Shown here piece after piece: positions 1 through 12,163 of a DNA stretch of 64,000 nt. Below the pieces are notes generated by a model. It did no database searches and had not been told where the DNA came from. It saw nothing but the letters and a program-made list of their open reading frames with translations. Location: NCBI GenBank assembly GCA_010015675.1, contig ML977009.1:250692-314691 (forward strand), in the 5' to 3' direction. A program made the position numbers and the translations under genes. This DNA is from Byssothecium circinans (lineage: Eukaryota; Ascomycota; Dothideomycetes; Pleosporales; Massarinaceae). The first letter of the stretch is position 1. Every line of letters starts with the position of its first letter.

Positions 1-140
1 CATGCCTCTGTTTACTACTCTACCACAAAATCTCATAATAATAGCTATTGTGGGTGGCTCTACAGCCTCATCTTTGGGATGCCGGAGATGGTGTTGGGCG
101 GGGCGTTACGCGAATCCGGGCGTTACGCGCACGGACACGC
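1..140. mobile_element. Terminal fragment of a pogo/Fot-type DNA transposon
   Basis: The stretch at 104-140 ends in a terminal inverted repeat almost identical to both ends of the element at 21694-23793 (shared core GGCGTTACGCGCA), and a TA dinucleotide follows at 141-142 as expected for a TA target-site duplication. Bases 40-75, reverse-complemented, also match the subterminal part of that element (GAGCCACCCACAAT). The element runs off the left edge of the window, so only one end is seen. It does not show the heavy C-to-T decay of the later copies. Family assignment rests on the transposase of the related copy. Confidence 0.75.
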
Positions 141-142
141 TA

Positions 143-1326
143 TCTAGCATGAGAGAGCGTTGCCAGGCTGTAATCGACGCAGATGGTTGGCACACAAAGT
201 GGTAGAGAGAAGAAATCAAGACCTCAATTCAGCCAAGGCGCTATATCGACAGGGAGGGGGGGCAACCCGCACATGAGACCCCCTTGTAGCTGTAGCCCGT
301 GATCAACGTCCCCTTCACATAAGAAAAGGCGCAGTTGGCATAACTTTACGTAATACCACTATTCGGAGGCCCGTTATCAGCTTAGGCATCGAAAGTTTCC
401 GAATAGACAGTCTTTGCGTTTCCTATCTAGTCAGCCACATTCATCGTGCCTTGCTTGGGCGATGGGAGGGATGAATAGGATTAGTCGAAAGCTTCCAATT
501 CCTCTCAGGGCCGATGATGGAAGAGGTGCAGCAACGTGTCCCAATGCAAGCCCTTGAAGTCTAGACTTGGAACGCAGTGCGTCTTCCGACACTAAAGGAC
601 GAGGACGGTGGACGGCTAGTGAATCATTGGATCTCTCCGCTAGTTCCCAAGGCCAGGGCTGAACAAAGTCAGAGTGGAATAATGGGGATGAGATGCCGAT
701 GCCCCTCCCCACGCGCGCCGTTTCATTTCACGGTTCCCCTTAAAGCCACCAACCCACATGCAGCAAAAAGCGCGAAGGATTAACTCAGCCGGCACGTTCG
801 CTGCGGCTCGACGAAAACCATCTGCTGTCTGCATGGATGCGATGCAATGCGTGGTCGGTGCAAGTGGAGTCGCAATGCGTCGAATCGCAGTGGCTTTGCA
901 GTGCAAAAAGGTTCAACCGTTCAAGTAACGTCGACAGGGGTGTATACTGTAAGACTTAAGTACTGCAACTATGTCGACAGCGGGGGGACGTGCACTGCTC
1001 AACGATGAATCATCCCCGCAATAATGCGGTGGCTTTTCTGTTCTTCGGACCTGAACTATACGAAGCGTCCGATTCGGTACCAAGGGTCTAGAAGGCAGTC
1101 AGCTCGGCATCAGATACAATATTAAAGATGAGCTTACGCTCCCGTATATCTTAGAGCTGATATCTCCAAGGTTTCTACAATTATTGTTTGTTTCAACGTC
1201 CTGTTGTTGTAGCTCGTCTTGCGTTTGGGGGTCTTGTGTCGTGACTCGTGAGCACCTGGACCACCTCGCAGAGCCCATCAACCAATACATCGTCATACAC
1301 GCTTACATACACACCGTTACACAACA
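143..1326. other. Intergenic stretch without a supported gene
   Basis: Several open frames of 60-95 codons occur on both strands here, but they overlap one another, have no recognisable domain and no convincing intron structure. The last part, about 1200-1326, is presumably the promoter and 5' leader of the bZIP gene that starts at 1327. Confidence 0.5.
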
Positions 1327-2577
1327 ATGGACTACACATTCTTCAGTCCCGCACCGCAGCCCTACTCCTTCATGGGCATGCCCGCCAGCTTCCCCCACGG
1401 TCTCGATCCAGAGACAATCCACAGCATTGTAGGTCCCCTCATTCCCTACCTTCCGTCCCACCCTTCTCTACCCCAGCCAACACCACCCCAACTCCCTCCC
1501 CACGTACCCCAACAATGACATCAATCTAATCCCCCACTTTCCACCAGGAACCCCTAGATGCCTCCTTCCTCCCCTCCGGCCCCTACAATGCCTCCAGTTT
1601 CACCTTCACACACGGCGGCGGCGGCATCCCCACAACCCAAGGCTCTCCCGACCCCTTACGCATCCCCACCACACCAATGCCAGCCGGCAAGCTCGACAGC
1701 AGCCTCGGCGGTGACATGGAAGACAGCCGCGCGATCACAGCGAGGAGTAGCAGTGAAGAAAAGGACACCGAGAACGCCGGCCTGACGCCTGCACAGAGTA
1801 GACGGAAAGCGCAGAATCGAGCTGCGTGAGTATTACCTTCCATCCCATCCCATCCCATCCCATCCACATAACAACAAACACACACAACGATGAACAAATA
1901 GAGCCCTCCACACCCCAACACCCCAAACAACCGCGCTAATCCCACCTCCAAAAACGCACAGCCAACGCGCCTTCCGCGAGCGCAAAGAACGCCACGTCCG
2001 AGACCTCGAAGCCAAACTCTCGCTCTTAGAATCCACCTCGCACACGCTCCAATCCGACAACGAGCGCCTGAAACTCGCCCTCCAGCGCGCCCGCACCGAA
2101 AACGACATCCTCCGCGCCACCTCCGCGCTGCGCTCCTCCGCCTCCCCCACATCCTCGCGTCCAGTCAGCATAACGTACCCGGCGCCAGGCGCACACCTCC
2201 CGCACCCGCGCCACGACGCCGACGCCGACGCCGATGACATCGATGCGCTCTTCGCTGCCGAAGCTGCCGATGTCGGCGACGAGGCGTATAACGTGCAGGG
2301 CCTGCCGAACGGCAGCGTGGTGAATACCGCGGATGGCGAACACACGGCTTCGAAACGAGCGGCAGCTCCGGGGAGGAAAGAAGTCCCCGCGAGTCAGGTG
2401 TGGGATTTGATCCAGAGCCATGAGCTGGTGAGGCAGGGGTCTGTGGATATTGCGGATGTGTGTGGGAGGTTGAAGGGCGCGGCGAAGTGTGACGGACACG
2501 GGCCGGTTTGGGAGGTTGCGGTTGTTCGGGCGGCGATTGAGGGGGCGAGGAGGTGCGGGGGGGATGAACTGATTTGA
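1327..2577 (+). CDS. Yap/Pap1-like bZIP transcription factor
   Basis: A nuclear DNA-binding regulator of the fungal AP-1 (Yap) type. I read three exons: 1327-1428, 1548-1825 and 1962-2577, with introns GTAGGT...CCAG and GTGAGT...ACAG. The exons sum to 996 bases, 331 residues, in frame. The basic region at about residues 118-143 carries QNRAAQRAFRERKE, the Yap-family signature, followed by a heptad leucine-zipper segment. An acidic (DADADADD) linker leads to a C-terminal domain with VWDLIQSHELV, a VDIADVC motif and an AKCDGHGPV motif, resembling the cysteine-bearing C-terminal region of Pap1/Yap proteins that senses oxidants. Only three to four cysteines are visible there, so redox control is an inference. 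The long opposing open frame on the minus strand is a codon-bias shadow. Confidence 0.9.
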
Positions 2578-4157
2578 TGTCGTAGTGTACGTTGGGCTTG
2601 GTTTGGGGAGATATGGATAGAGAGGGGGGACGGGGCATGTTTGCGTGAATGCGAGTATGCCGTATGGATGGGGGTTGGGAGTTGGCATACCCGTTTCATG
2701 ACCATATTTTTTTTTTCGAAATGAACCGCTTTATGGTAATTGTCTACGGACTGACAGTCTTCTTCTGAGACTTGAATTCGATCAAGCTCTCTTGATACGA
2801 GCATTCACTGTTCCTGACAGTCTCCTTCCTTGCTTGCGCGGCCTTATGAGACAGGTCGTTTGAACGGCCCAACAACACAGCGTCCGCTGAAGCGAAGCAT
2901 ACTACAAAAACTTAAAGAAAAACCTTGTTGAGAGAAAAGTTTCTATTCAGCTACATCTACATCTCCCAGCCGCTCCTTCGTCGCCTCCAACAACAGAGAC
3001 CGAACCACCATTCCCGGCACACGAAGACAGACAGACAGACGAACGATCTCCACTGCCCTACTGTCTTGCTTGTGTATTACTCTACTCCTCTGGCGTCCGA
3101 AAACACCATCTTGTCCAAAACCCGGGGAGTCCTTAGAAAAAGATCCCACACCGCAGAGCAGAGCTAGACTTCTCTGCCATCCATCCATCCCCCAACACTC
3201 ACTCCCAGCCACCGTCCCCCCCTCCCTCTACCCCACCATCACCCAGCGTGATTCCCACATACATGCTCACTCATCACCTTGGCCACATCCCCTTCCTCTT
3301 CTGGAACAACGTGAACAGCCCTCTCTCCCAAGTCCCAAGTCCCAAGTCCCAAGTCCATCACATCAGATCACATGCCTCTCCCCTCCCCTCTGTCGGTGTG
3401 ACGAAGTCCACATATTATGCATGCAGTCGAACAATTCAATTCCAACCAATCTCTCCCGCACTCTGCAGACATCGTCCAGAATCTCACGATGCTCGCTGGC
3501 TCGCCGCTAAACAAAACGGTCTGTACTGCAGCATGTATGCCCTGTACAGTACCTTTCATATCCTGCATCCCTACTAGCCCCGCCATGCGGACGCATGTGC
3601 TACGCTCGATGTGGTCAACGTCAGCAGCGTCAGATGCATGTCAGCACTGCGGATTTTGTGTGTGGGCTGTTAGATAAGCGGCGAGGGACTGGGGTGGTGC
3701 TTAGATAATCGTGCTCTTACTGGCCTCCTGCAGGTCGAGGTAACACATGGGCTGCAACGTCAGCGTGGGTGGGGTAAGGCGGCTTTTTGCCTTGCTAGGA
3801 ATCGTATTCGGCGTAATAGCCTGTGTGGGTTCAAGACGCTGATGGGTGGGGAAGGAAGGTTCGGGGGTAAGGCGTCCGACGAGCATGTATTGTATTGTAT
3901 TGTTGCCGTGTCTTTTGACTCGGTTGCGTGCTATGTAGCCACCGCTTGAGGGTGCGCGGCATGCTGCTTGTGAGCGGAGGCCACCCCTCGTTGGACTTCT
4001 CTCTTCAGAGTTGGTGATCTCTGCTGAATCCTCTCGCCTTGACCCACATCTAGGTCCTGCGGGGGGCTCTCGCCGACTTGAATTCAAGATGTTTGCTCTC
4101 AACCCCTGAATTTGCAGACTGCAACGTCTGGAGCGACTTCGGACGCGGCGGTGTGTA
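2578..4157. other. Intergenic stretch, CT-rich, no supported gene
   Basis: Holds pyrimidine-rich sequence at 2940-3300 typical of fungal promoters or 5' leaders, and a short tandem run of CCCAAGT units near 3327-3355. The open frames here are short and overlapping with no domain or splice pattern that I can support. It could hold a non-coding transcript or a poorly conserved small gene. Confidence 0.45.
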
Positions 4158-5205
4158 TCAATCCCAATCGCTGTCGTCGGCGTCTCCGTCAACCTTGCTC
4201 TGCCTTATCTTACTCGATGAAGAAGTCTCCGTGTCTTCGGTCTTGTTCCGCCGTAGACGTGTGTCGTTCATTCGCACAGCACCAATATCCACCAGTATTT
4301 TTTCCACATCTGTAACGGAAGCAAAGTCAGCAATGGTACATAGAGGATGCATATCGTTTGTGCTGACTGTCCACAGGGAGCGTCATGCTTGCATGGCCCG
4401 CATGGGAAGGTCCCCCACGCGGTCGAGCTGCTAGTCATTGCGAACCAGACGATGCATCATTCAGAAAGAAAGCGCAAAAACCACTTACCCTCTGCCGTTG
4501 TCCGCGGACCCCGCAGCTCTCGTAGCGTCACGATCTGCTTCTTAATATCCCCGTCTTTGTATACCAGCACTGTAGGCGTGTTCTTCTCCGGATATCCCTC
4601 AATGCACAGATCTGCCCTTATCTGGCAGAATTTCACATCGCCAATGCGCTGCGCTAGGTCCCGCCATATCTCAATCAAGACGCGCGACTCCACATTCGTC
4701 CCGTGTGAGGATGTGAGCAGCACGAATACGTAGGCCTTGCTCGAAGCTTCGGTGACGTCGCGCGAGTAGTCTGGCTTCTGGAGGTGGTAGACTTGGTTGT
4801 ACACGGATGCAGCGGTGACGGTGGAGAGCTCTTCCATGCGTTTTTTCCTGTGGGAGGTCAGACCTTGCTGCGGGTAGCCGTTGATAGGAGAGTCTGCCAG
4901 CGTACCGGTATTGTTCCAGAAAGTCCTCGTCCTCATCATCCTCGAGCTCTGCTAGCTCGTCGAGATCTTTTCCTTCCAGGCGGTTCTCGTGGGCTAGTCT
5001 TCGTGCTTCTTCTAAGGCCTCCTCGATCATGGGGGTCGGAGAGGGGGGCTTCTCAGGGATGACGCCGTGCTTTCGGAGGATGTCGTTCCTGTGCAGAGGT
5101 ATTAGTTTGGCAGCGCGCGTGGATAATGCGGAGTTTCGCTCACCATTCTGTGTCGGCGTTGGGGTCGTCTACTGGGACGTTGACTGGCATGTCCGGCATC
5201 TGCAT
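4158..5205 (-). CDS. Phosducin-like protein (PhLP2/Plp1 type)
   Basis: Probable cytosolic co-chaperone of the phosducin/viral IAP-associated factor family, which works with the CCT chaperonin in folding actin, tubulin or G-beta proteins. Four exons fit: 5205-5144, 5088-4906, 4847-4489 and 4309-4158, totalling 756 bases or 251 residues, all with GT-AG introns. The N-terminus reads TEWNDILRKHGVIPEK, the classic family start, followed by an acidic helix with LDELAELEDDEDEDFLEQYR and KKRMEEL. The C-terminal thioredoxin-like fold contains VFVLLTSS, RADLCIEGYPEKNTPT and LVYKDGDIKKQIVTL but no CxxC, as usual in this family. The protein ends in DDSDWD. A second ATG six bases downstream of 5205 (MPDMP) could be the true start. 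Confidence 0.92.
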
Positions 5206-5701
5206 CTTAGTGGTTGATAATTCTTGGGAGAGACGATAAATGGAGTGGACTCGCTATCGTGAGGGAGGGTAAAATAGGTGAAGTCTTTTGCGTAAATGTC
5301 CGATGTGAGTTTGACGGGTGCCTGCTGGCACTGACGTAACGTGGGACATCTCGGCGCGAAATTCTGTGACAGGCACTAACAAGCCTTGCCAAGCCTTGCC
5401 CCTCCATTTCATGTCACATCAAAACTGCAACACCAAAAATAATGGTGGCGAGCATCGTCATGTGAACATTACTTGAAGTTAATTCGGCAGGGAATAGCTC
5501 AGCACAACGAAATAAAGACTGACTGAAGGACACTAATTGACAAAATCTCGGCAAACCACTGAATATGGAATATATATATACCATTACTGAATTGGAGTAA
5601 AAACAATCTGATCTCATCCCCAACCTTCACAACCTTTCACTTTCCTTCCACTCGCTCTCTTTTCCCCGGTCCATGCGTGTCCTTTAACGGCCGAGGGCTA
5701 T
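5206..5701. other. Intergenic spacer between a phosducin-like gene and a transporter
   Basis: Holds the promoter of the phosducin-like gene at one end and the 3' flank of the transporter at the other. The open frames on the minus strand here show no domain. Confidence 0.5.
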
Positions 5702-8052
5702 TTAGAAGAACTTTCCCGCCTTCCTACCTTCACCCACAACCGTCTCAGCCTCCCTATTCTCAAGCGGCTCCATCCTCAGGATCGGTCGATCGAGCGCATC
5801 AAAGCGATGCCCCCTCACTCTCGCCACAATATAAAGGGTAGCAAGTCGGAGGCCGCAGGCGCCGAAACCCCAGAGGAGACCACCAATGGGTGCTGCCACG
5901 AAGGCACCTTGATCAACGTTAGCATCCAGATCAACTCTCCAACTGCTGAGAGTGGCGGGGGAAGGTGACTTACCAAAAGCACTCCAATCCTCAGCATACA
6001 ACCCACCTTCCAACAAGATCAACTTCCCCGCCAAATCTGCATTCCCATCATAGTACACAAGGCCGAATAGGAAGACGGAGAAAATGCCGCCGAGGCCTCC
6101 AACCACGAAGTCGAACCCGCGCCACCAGTAGAAACGCTCGGAAAGACCAATGACGAGGCACGGAACAACGGAAGCGCTGACCAAGTCACTAATCAGGAAG
6201 ATCTGGAGGATATCCGGACTCTTGAGTGCCACAACGACGACTGGAACAATCAAAACAACAACCAGTGCGCGGATTACCCAGATGTTCAGCTTGTTGCGGA
6301 AAAGATCGTTGCTGCCGGTCGAAATGATGGCGGATTGGAAACTGTCGAATGCAGCCGTGGAAAGTGAGACGACCATGATCAGCACAACCCCTACGACCCA
6401 GGCTGGCAACTGCTGGAGCAGTAAGAAGAAAGCCAGGTATCCATTCTCTGCGTCACCCAAAGGCCAAGCTCCGGACCAAGCAGCGAGGAGTCCTCCAACA
6501 CCGACGAGCGTCAAGATGATGCAGACGGAGACGCTGGCGATGCTGACGCCGATCCAGAGATCTTTGTCGGTGCGAGCAGCGAATGTGCGCATCCAGAAAC
6601 CAGAAAGGAAGAAGTCGTTTGTTAGGATGGCTACGGGGAGGATGTAAATGAGCTGCCGGCCGAGTAAACTGGAGTTGAGGAAGCCGGATTGCTCGATTAG
6701 ACTGCGGTCGATGTTGGTTTCTACACCGACGGAGATGACGCCGAGGATTATGAGGCCGATGACCATGGCGCCTTGGATGTTGTCGGTTATGAAGGATACC
6801 TTGAATCCGCCGAGCGCTGCTTCTGTTAGTTTCTAAATCTAGTATAGCTGGAGAATTGAGAGGACTTGCATGTGTAGATGGTTGTTACCGAACACTGCAC
6901 GATGACAGCTGGCAGTCCATTCAGCCCAGTCAAAGCGGTAACAATCTGCTGCAGAGCAGACAGCTCCGCCACCATATACAAAAAGATGGTAATCAGCGTG
7001 CAGATGCTGAGGAACAGGCCAGCAACCGCGCCATATCTTTGCCTCGTCCACTCCGTCAGGACGAAGCCTTCAGGGCATTTGCGTCGGATAATGGGTCCCA
7101 GCAATCCAAAAACCAAGAGCGGCAGAGACGAAGAAAGAGCGTAGACAACCAGACCCTGAACTCCTGCGATTGTGGCGATTTGAGGATAGGTGAAAAGGAT
7201 TCCGGATCCGAGAGCTGTGGTTAGATAAACCTACGTCAGCGACTGCCAGATTCAAGGGGGGTTAAGGGGAGTAGCGGCAGCACGTTCCTCACGCAAGTAT
7301 TATCTTGATCGAGTTCATACGGTACTTCTCAGCTTCGCCTCAGCCGTCTCCAACACTCAGATAATCTCATCCGGAATGTTCAAGAACGACGTTGGCTCCG
7401 CGCCCGCAGTGTGGCCGCACAGAAGACCCGCTCTCACAGCACCTCGCTCGTCGTCCGCGAAACGGATCAAAGCGAAGCCGAAGTGAGAGCGCCTCTGCTC
7501 GTGATCTCAAATACGAACCTGATTCCAACCCTCACGACTCACGACTCTCGACCAAAACCTTGCAATATCTTCCATTCGTGCTATTCGAAAGTGGTACATA
7601 TACGTATATGTAGCGATACCGTAGTACCGATGCTGCCGCTGCCCTTTCACGCCCGAAGCGCGGTCGCACGGATGCACTCACCCGAAGCAATGAAGTTGAG
7701 AGCAAGCGGTATGCCTACCAAACGTTAGCCTGTATCCCCGCACAGCGAACGAAGAGAAGGAATAGAAAGTGCTACGGATATGCTAGGTAACAAATAAATG
7801 TTCCCCAGCAGTCCCCGCAAACACAAAGTCTGATTTGATCTGGCATCCTGACCCTTTTGTGTCTTGTTACTAGACAGCCATTCCGTCTTGGACTGGTGTC
7901 GTAGACGCCATGCGATGTAGCACCCGGTCACTCTGTAATACGTCAGCGGAGTTCATCATCACCCAGTCCGCCATTAAGGTTGTCACGTACAAGAACGCGC
8001 CGTAGGTGAGGTAGATGATGGCGTTTGATGCCTGACTGGAAGGTACGCCCAT
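5702..8052 (-). CDS. Sodium:solute symporter family (SSF) transporter, Dur3-like
   Basis: A plasma-membrane permease of the SSF fold. Six exons fit: 8052-7991, 7932-7853, 7714-7682, 7214-6870, 6816-5974 and 5907-5702. They sum to 1,569 bases, 522 residues, in frame throughout. The N-terminus (MGVPSSQASNAIIYLTYGAFL) is a first membrane helix, then RHQSKTEWLSSNKTQKG, then IPLALNFIASALGSGILF, which matches the conserved family opening. Many hydrophobic segments follow, with KVSFITDNIQG, a motif typical of SSF core helices. The C-terminus is a hydrophilic tail. Fungal members transport urea or polyamines (Dur3) or other small solutes, so the substrate here is not decided. Two oddities: intron 3 is long (7681-7215, 467 bp), and intron 4 (6869-6817) appears to start with GC instead of GT (GCAAGT...GCAG). 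Confidence 0.85.
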
Positions 8053-8736
8053 GTTCGATACAAAAGTAAAAGATGCTTGTTATGCGGGATAGATGAGGTG
8101 ATGAGGTGGATGGGATCAGCGTTTTTTAAGGCCGGGGGCAGTTCACGCCCGCTAGAAAATTTCCACACCCACCCCCGCGCCTTTCTACTCTAGGAAGTTA
8201 CATCATTAGCGCCATTGACGTAGTGGGAGTATCGTCCGGGTGAGGTCGGAACGCATATAATATAAAAGTGATGAGCAATAATAATTCTTTGGCTTGCTAA
8301 TGATCTTAAAAGCAGATCCATGGTCCGCAGCTAATCCCAACTTCCAAGCAGGGTTGACAAGCAGCAAGGTCGGATCGCAACACCCGGAAAAGCCAGTGTA
8401 GACCAGATCCTGAAAGGGACTAAGCGCGCAAGATCGAAACGGGAATTTCATTCAGAGAGAGAAGGGTATACGTGAAACAAAGAAACGGTATCCCCACGCA
8501 ATTAAAATCATCCTAAAAGGCCTCTCTCTCCATGGACAGCTCTCGGGAGTACTCCATGCGCCCCACGCTGCCTAGCACAGCCTTATACCTCCACGGCAGA
8601 GTACAGCGCACCAAACTCAATATTCCCGCTTCCCCCGGCCGTTGCTCATAGCCTCATAGTATCGCGTGATCGTCCGCCATCCTCATACGCGCAATCGTGT
8701 GTAGAAAATCGCGACCAAAGTCCCCCATCGACAACT
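8053..8736. other. Intergenic spacer
   Basis: Upstream region of the transporter and 3' flank of the sorting-nexin gene. Short open frames on the minus strand have no domain and no reasonable splice sites. Confidence 0.45.
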
Positions 8737-9309
8737 TCACCACGCATGGCGGTCCCAATTCGGATCTACCCTCGTCAGCACTCCGTCCACACTTCCCCAT
8801 CCTCTCCCCTCAAGCTCGCTCACCTTGCACAAAAGCCGCCAATACCTTACTCCCCGTCTGCAGCAGCGGGTGGCCAACCACAATCTGCAAAAACCGCTGC
8901 AAGCCCTCCCTCCGATGCTCAATAACATCATCCGAGAAGCGATTCGTCAGCACCTTCCCCGGTAGCGGCGGTATCGTGACGCGCGCCGATTCCCGCTCCA
9001 GGATATCTCGGAAAGCCTCGAATTCGCTGTAGCGCCGGCGTACGGTGGAGGATTTGAGCTTGAAGGCGGGGATGTTGGTGCGCATGACGATTTCGTAGGT
9101 CGTGTACATGCCCCGGCCGACGCCGTGCGTCATGGGGTTTTTGACCTGCTGTCGCGTGAGCTGCTTGTTGTAGGTAGAGGGCAGGGCGCGGGGTGTTTGG
9201 TGGGGGCGAAGGGGGTAGATTGGGGAATTACCTCGATCTCGAGGAAGTTCTCGGGAGGGCCGTAGAGCTCCTCGAAGGATTGCTGGCGCGACTCCGGGAG
9301 GGACTGCAT
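8737..9309 (-). CDS. SNX3: Sorting nexin 3 (PX-domain protein)
   Basis: Small retromer-associated endosomal protein that binds phosphatidylinositol 3-phosphate through its PX domain and helps retrieve cargo from endosomes to the Golgi (Grd19/Snx3). Exons 9309-9232, 9145-8824 and 8765-8737 give 429 bases or 142 residues, the usual length of the family. The N-terminus includes [17 protein letters not shown], the PX core has [28 protein letters not shown] with the conserved RRYSEF lipid-binding motif, followed by the polyproline element IPPLPGK and the helix [11 protein letters not shown]. The last short exon gives DPNWDRHAW and stop, as in homologues, which settles the splice site. This is one of the firmest calls in the window. 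Confidence 0.96.
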
Positions 9310-9942
9310 TGTGGGCGTGGGTGGACGGAAAGGTGAAGAGCTGGGCTGGAGGTCGCGCGAGCTATATGGCGAGGAAGTGGGGCGCCGGACTTGTTACTTT
9401 TAACATCTGCAGGGTCGACGGGCTTACGTAAGGGATAACATCTGGTCGTGGAGCAAGCGCAATCGTTTTCATCAACAAACATATGCGAGTACGTCACTTG
9501 AGTAGGTCTCGACTTCCTAACATGTTTTCTAGGAACTTGTCTGTTTTTACGAGGGTGGCATCGAGATCCTTGCTACACGCCGTATCGATCAAACGCAGAA
9601 CGAGTTATCACTGCTGACACCATCAGAATATGTTGAAAAGGAAAGACTTTGGGATGATGTTGTCAGTTTCATGCATTTAATGGTGGATGATGGGGTAAAG
9701 GAGTGACTGGGTTGAATTGAATGAATGACTGCAGCTAATGGAAAAAACCACAGAACTAAACAAACCGAAGGAACAACAAGCAGAAAACCACAATCTAAAC
9801 CCAAGAGCAAAAGCTCCAAAATTCCAACAAATAACACCAACACAGGAAAACCCGAAACCCAAAAACAAGGGGGAAAAAAGAAAAGACCAAAAAACACACA
9901 ACCCCCCAACGCCCCCGCCACACCAACCCTCAACGCATCCCC
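9310..9942. other. Intergenic spacer
   Basis: No supported gene. The purine-rich stretch at 9730-9960 gives open frames on both strands made of low-complexity K/P/T/N codons, which I read as compositional rather than coding. Confidence 0.45.
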
Positions 9943-11338
9943 TCAAACATAAAACATCTTCCCTTTCACACTCTCCCTCCACGGCATCCTAAACGTCGAA
10001 TTGCACACCCCAACAGCCCCATTATCAAAGAGCCACAGGCGCTCCAATCTCTCCTGATCACCACCAGCATCGAGGTAATCGAAGATACTGTCTGACAGCT
10101 TATGCGCGAGGTGAACTGGCAGGGCCGTGGCGGTTTGGTCCCTGAGTTGGTTGCTTTGATTGAGGGCTTCTGTCTGCGTGTGCATCATGTTGTTCAGGAG
10201 TGTTCGGGGATGATGGGATTGGGCAGAGCGGGGAAGGGAAAGTGGGATATGCTGTGATGTGCTATGTTTGTGCCGTGGACTTACGAATCCCTTCAACTTT
10301 TTCAACAGGTATGTCATGATGAATGTGAGATCTGCTTTTTCGGATTCCTTCTTTTCGGCTCCTGTATCTTCAGCGCTTTTCTTAGACGACTTGTTGGACT
10401 TATCTTTTCCTCGGTGGTTCACTTGTCGACAGTTGGCTGGAACGTGACGTGCAGCTTTACGTTTTGCGATTGATCGAAGAGGGTGGAGTTATTGTTGTCG
10501 GTCTAGGTAGACATTCTTGGCTGCTTTTCGATGATTGAGCCAACCTTCACGTAGAAAAGGTTGTCGTTGCGCCTGCAGCTTTGTACAAATGGTTCAAAAT
10601 CAACTTCTTTGGGGAATCGTTCTGGACGCTGGTGAGTTTGGAAGTAACTGTGCAGTACACTTTTTCAGATTGCACTTTCTCGTTTATGTCGACACCTTCG
10701 ATCTCCGGAATAATGCTCTCATCGATATAAAGTTTGGATTCCTTGTCAGGCCATTTTCCAAACTTCACAGCGAAACCGTGTTGGCTCTCCTTGAGACTAC
10801 CAAAATAGACATCGATAGCCTTGCCTCTGAGCTTACGGCTCACGATAGGTTTCTTGCCTGTTCCATAGTATGTCGTGATGTTGAGAATGTGGAGTCTAGG
10901 CAGGTTCTTCAGCGTTTAGAACACTCGATCTGACAGGTTCTGAGTCTGCAGTTGTTCAGCAGATGAAGCCTCCCTCGTAGTTTCCGCCCTAATGAAAGGC
11001 TTGGACGCATCCGCAGCTCGATAAGCGAGGGTATCGTGTTGAAAAGCTTTCGAACAGTGGACTTTCCGTCTTCGGTCGTTGGCGAGAATATCTTGGACGA
11101 GCTACATTTTCCTCCAGATGCGCTAACCTTTTTGCCGGAACCGCTGAGGCATTCTCTAGGCGAATCGGTTTTGCTTCGAGTCGTGACGTTTAGTAGGCGT
11201 GGGGATCGGACTAGCAGTGGCCCCCTTTTCTTTGGAAGTATTACCCTTCTTGGCAGAAGCGGGAGAACTATTGCTTTCTTCGTGCTGATCCGCCTTGGCT
11301 TGGTTTAGGGTACTAGATCTTTGGTGTGGTTTTGCCAT
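9943..11338 (-). CDS. Hypothetical multi-exon gene (boundaries approximate)
   Basis: I do not recognise this protein. Several minus-strand open blocks look coding and fit in-frame short introns. A Ser/Lys-rich start lies at 11338-11156 (MAKPHQRSSTLNQ). A block upstream of 10843 has ILNITTYYGTGKKPI and AIDVYFGSLKESQHGFAVKF. A 47-bp GT-AG intron after GVDINEK (about 10688-10642) leads to RPERFPKEVDFEPFVQSC, and a 50-bp intron after DNLFY leads to NNSTLFDQSQNVKLHVTFQ. A final block from about 10422 is Lys/Ser-rich and ends in LWLFDNGAVGVCNSTFRMPW. The link between the last two blocks needs a frame change that I could not explain by a normal intron, so the gene may be broken or my model wrong. 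The C-terminal block, with a helix-rich DSIFDYLDAGGDQERLERLW, may be a separate exon set. Confidence 0.4.
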
Positions 11339-12163
11339 TTTGTGAATTGATGGAGATGAACGTGATGATTGTCAGTGACGAAAAGAACTGGCTGGATTGA
11401 ATGAGCTGTTATGGAGGATAGCAACACCACCTTTATACATTCTCGTAAATCAAAAGTCCCTTTTACATGTTAATATCAGATGTTAGTGGAGCGTGAGGCT
11501 CGGAAGCAAATGGGTGACTGCAACAATTACCCCCTGATGTAAGCTCTGAAAATCACATGACCGCGTGACTATCCACAGCTGCTCGCTTTAGCCTGGTAAT
11601 TTGCTAGATCTACAAGTCATTTTGTCACAATTTACTTTACAGATGTATTGCTTTGCACACGAGAGCTCAGAGAATATTGAGTGCGGGTGTGGAGAGATGT
11701 GTGTGCACCGTGTCAGCACATGTGCAGAGTAGGGAGAATGCAGAAGAGCAAGCGATACCGTGGTAGTAATGGCATCTGTGGTATTGATTGCACAATAACA
11801 ATTTGCAAGCAACGAGAAACTTGAAAACATGTGTTTGCGAGCACTCCCACGGTACCACCACTATCACCTCTTTCACGAGGCGTGGTTCGTATTTCATGAC
11901 GGAATGGGTTCGGCGGTCCTCGAACTCGTGCAAAATTGAATCATTAGCCTGCGGCCATTAACACGGTAAACAACAAATTGCAGTGACAGCCGAAGCCCAC
12001 GTCCCAATCATATAAAGGCTGTAGTGCAGGTAACATGGATTTTGTGCGGCACAGCACTGCGCCGCCCCCCAAGGACTGCGATATTTCCTCCATAAGACGC
12101 TGCATTTGTCTTTCAGACCACCTCTACAACTCCTATCCCAAGTTCTTTTTCAACACCACTACC
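11339..12163. other. Intergenic stretch upstream of the truncated methyltransferase
   Basis: No supported gene. A TATAAA box lies at about 12011-12016, 150 bases before the ATG at 12164, and a CT-rich leader follows, so this is the likely promoter of the downstream gene. Confidence 0.4.

Noticed and set aside
1583..2688. Long minus-strand open frames opposite the bZIP gene
   Set aside because: They are shadows of a GC-rich coding exon on the plus strand with clean introns and domain; the minus frames are Arg/Ser-rich without domain.
3070..3677. Plus-strand open frames of 80-146 codons
   Set aside because: Overlapping frames in CT-rich sequence, Pro/Ser-rich, no domain, no splice support; probably promoter or leader sequence.
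9677..9992. Opposed open frames in the purine-rich stretch
   Set aside because: Low-complexity composition explains lack of stops on both strands.
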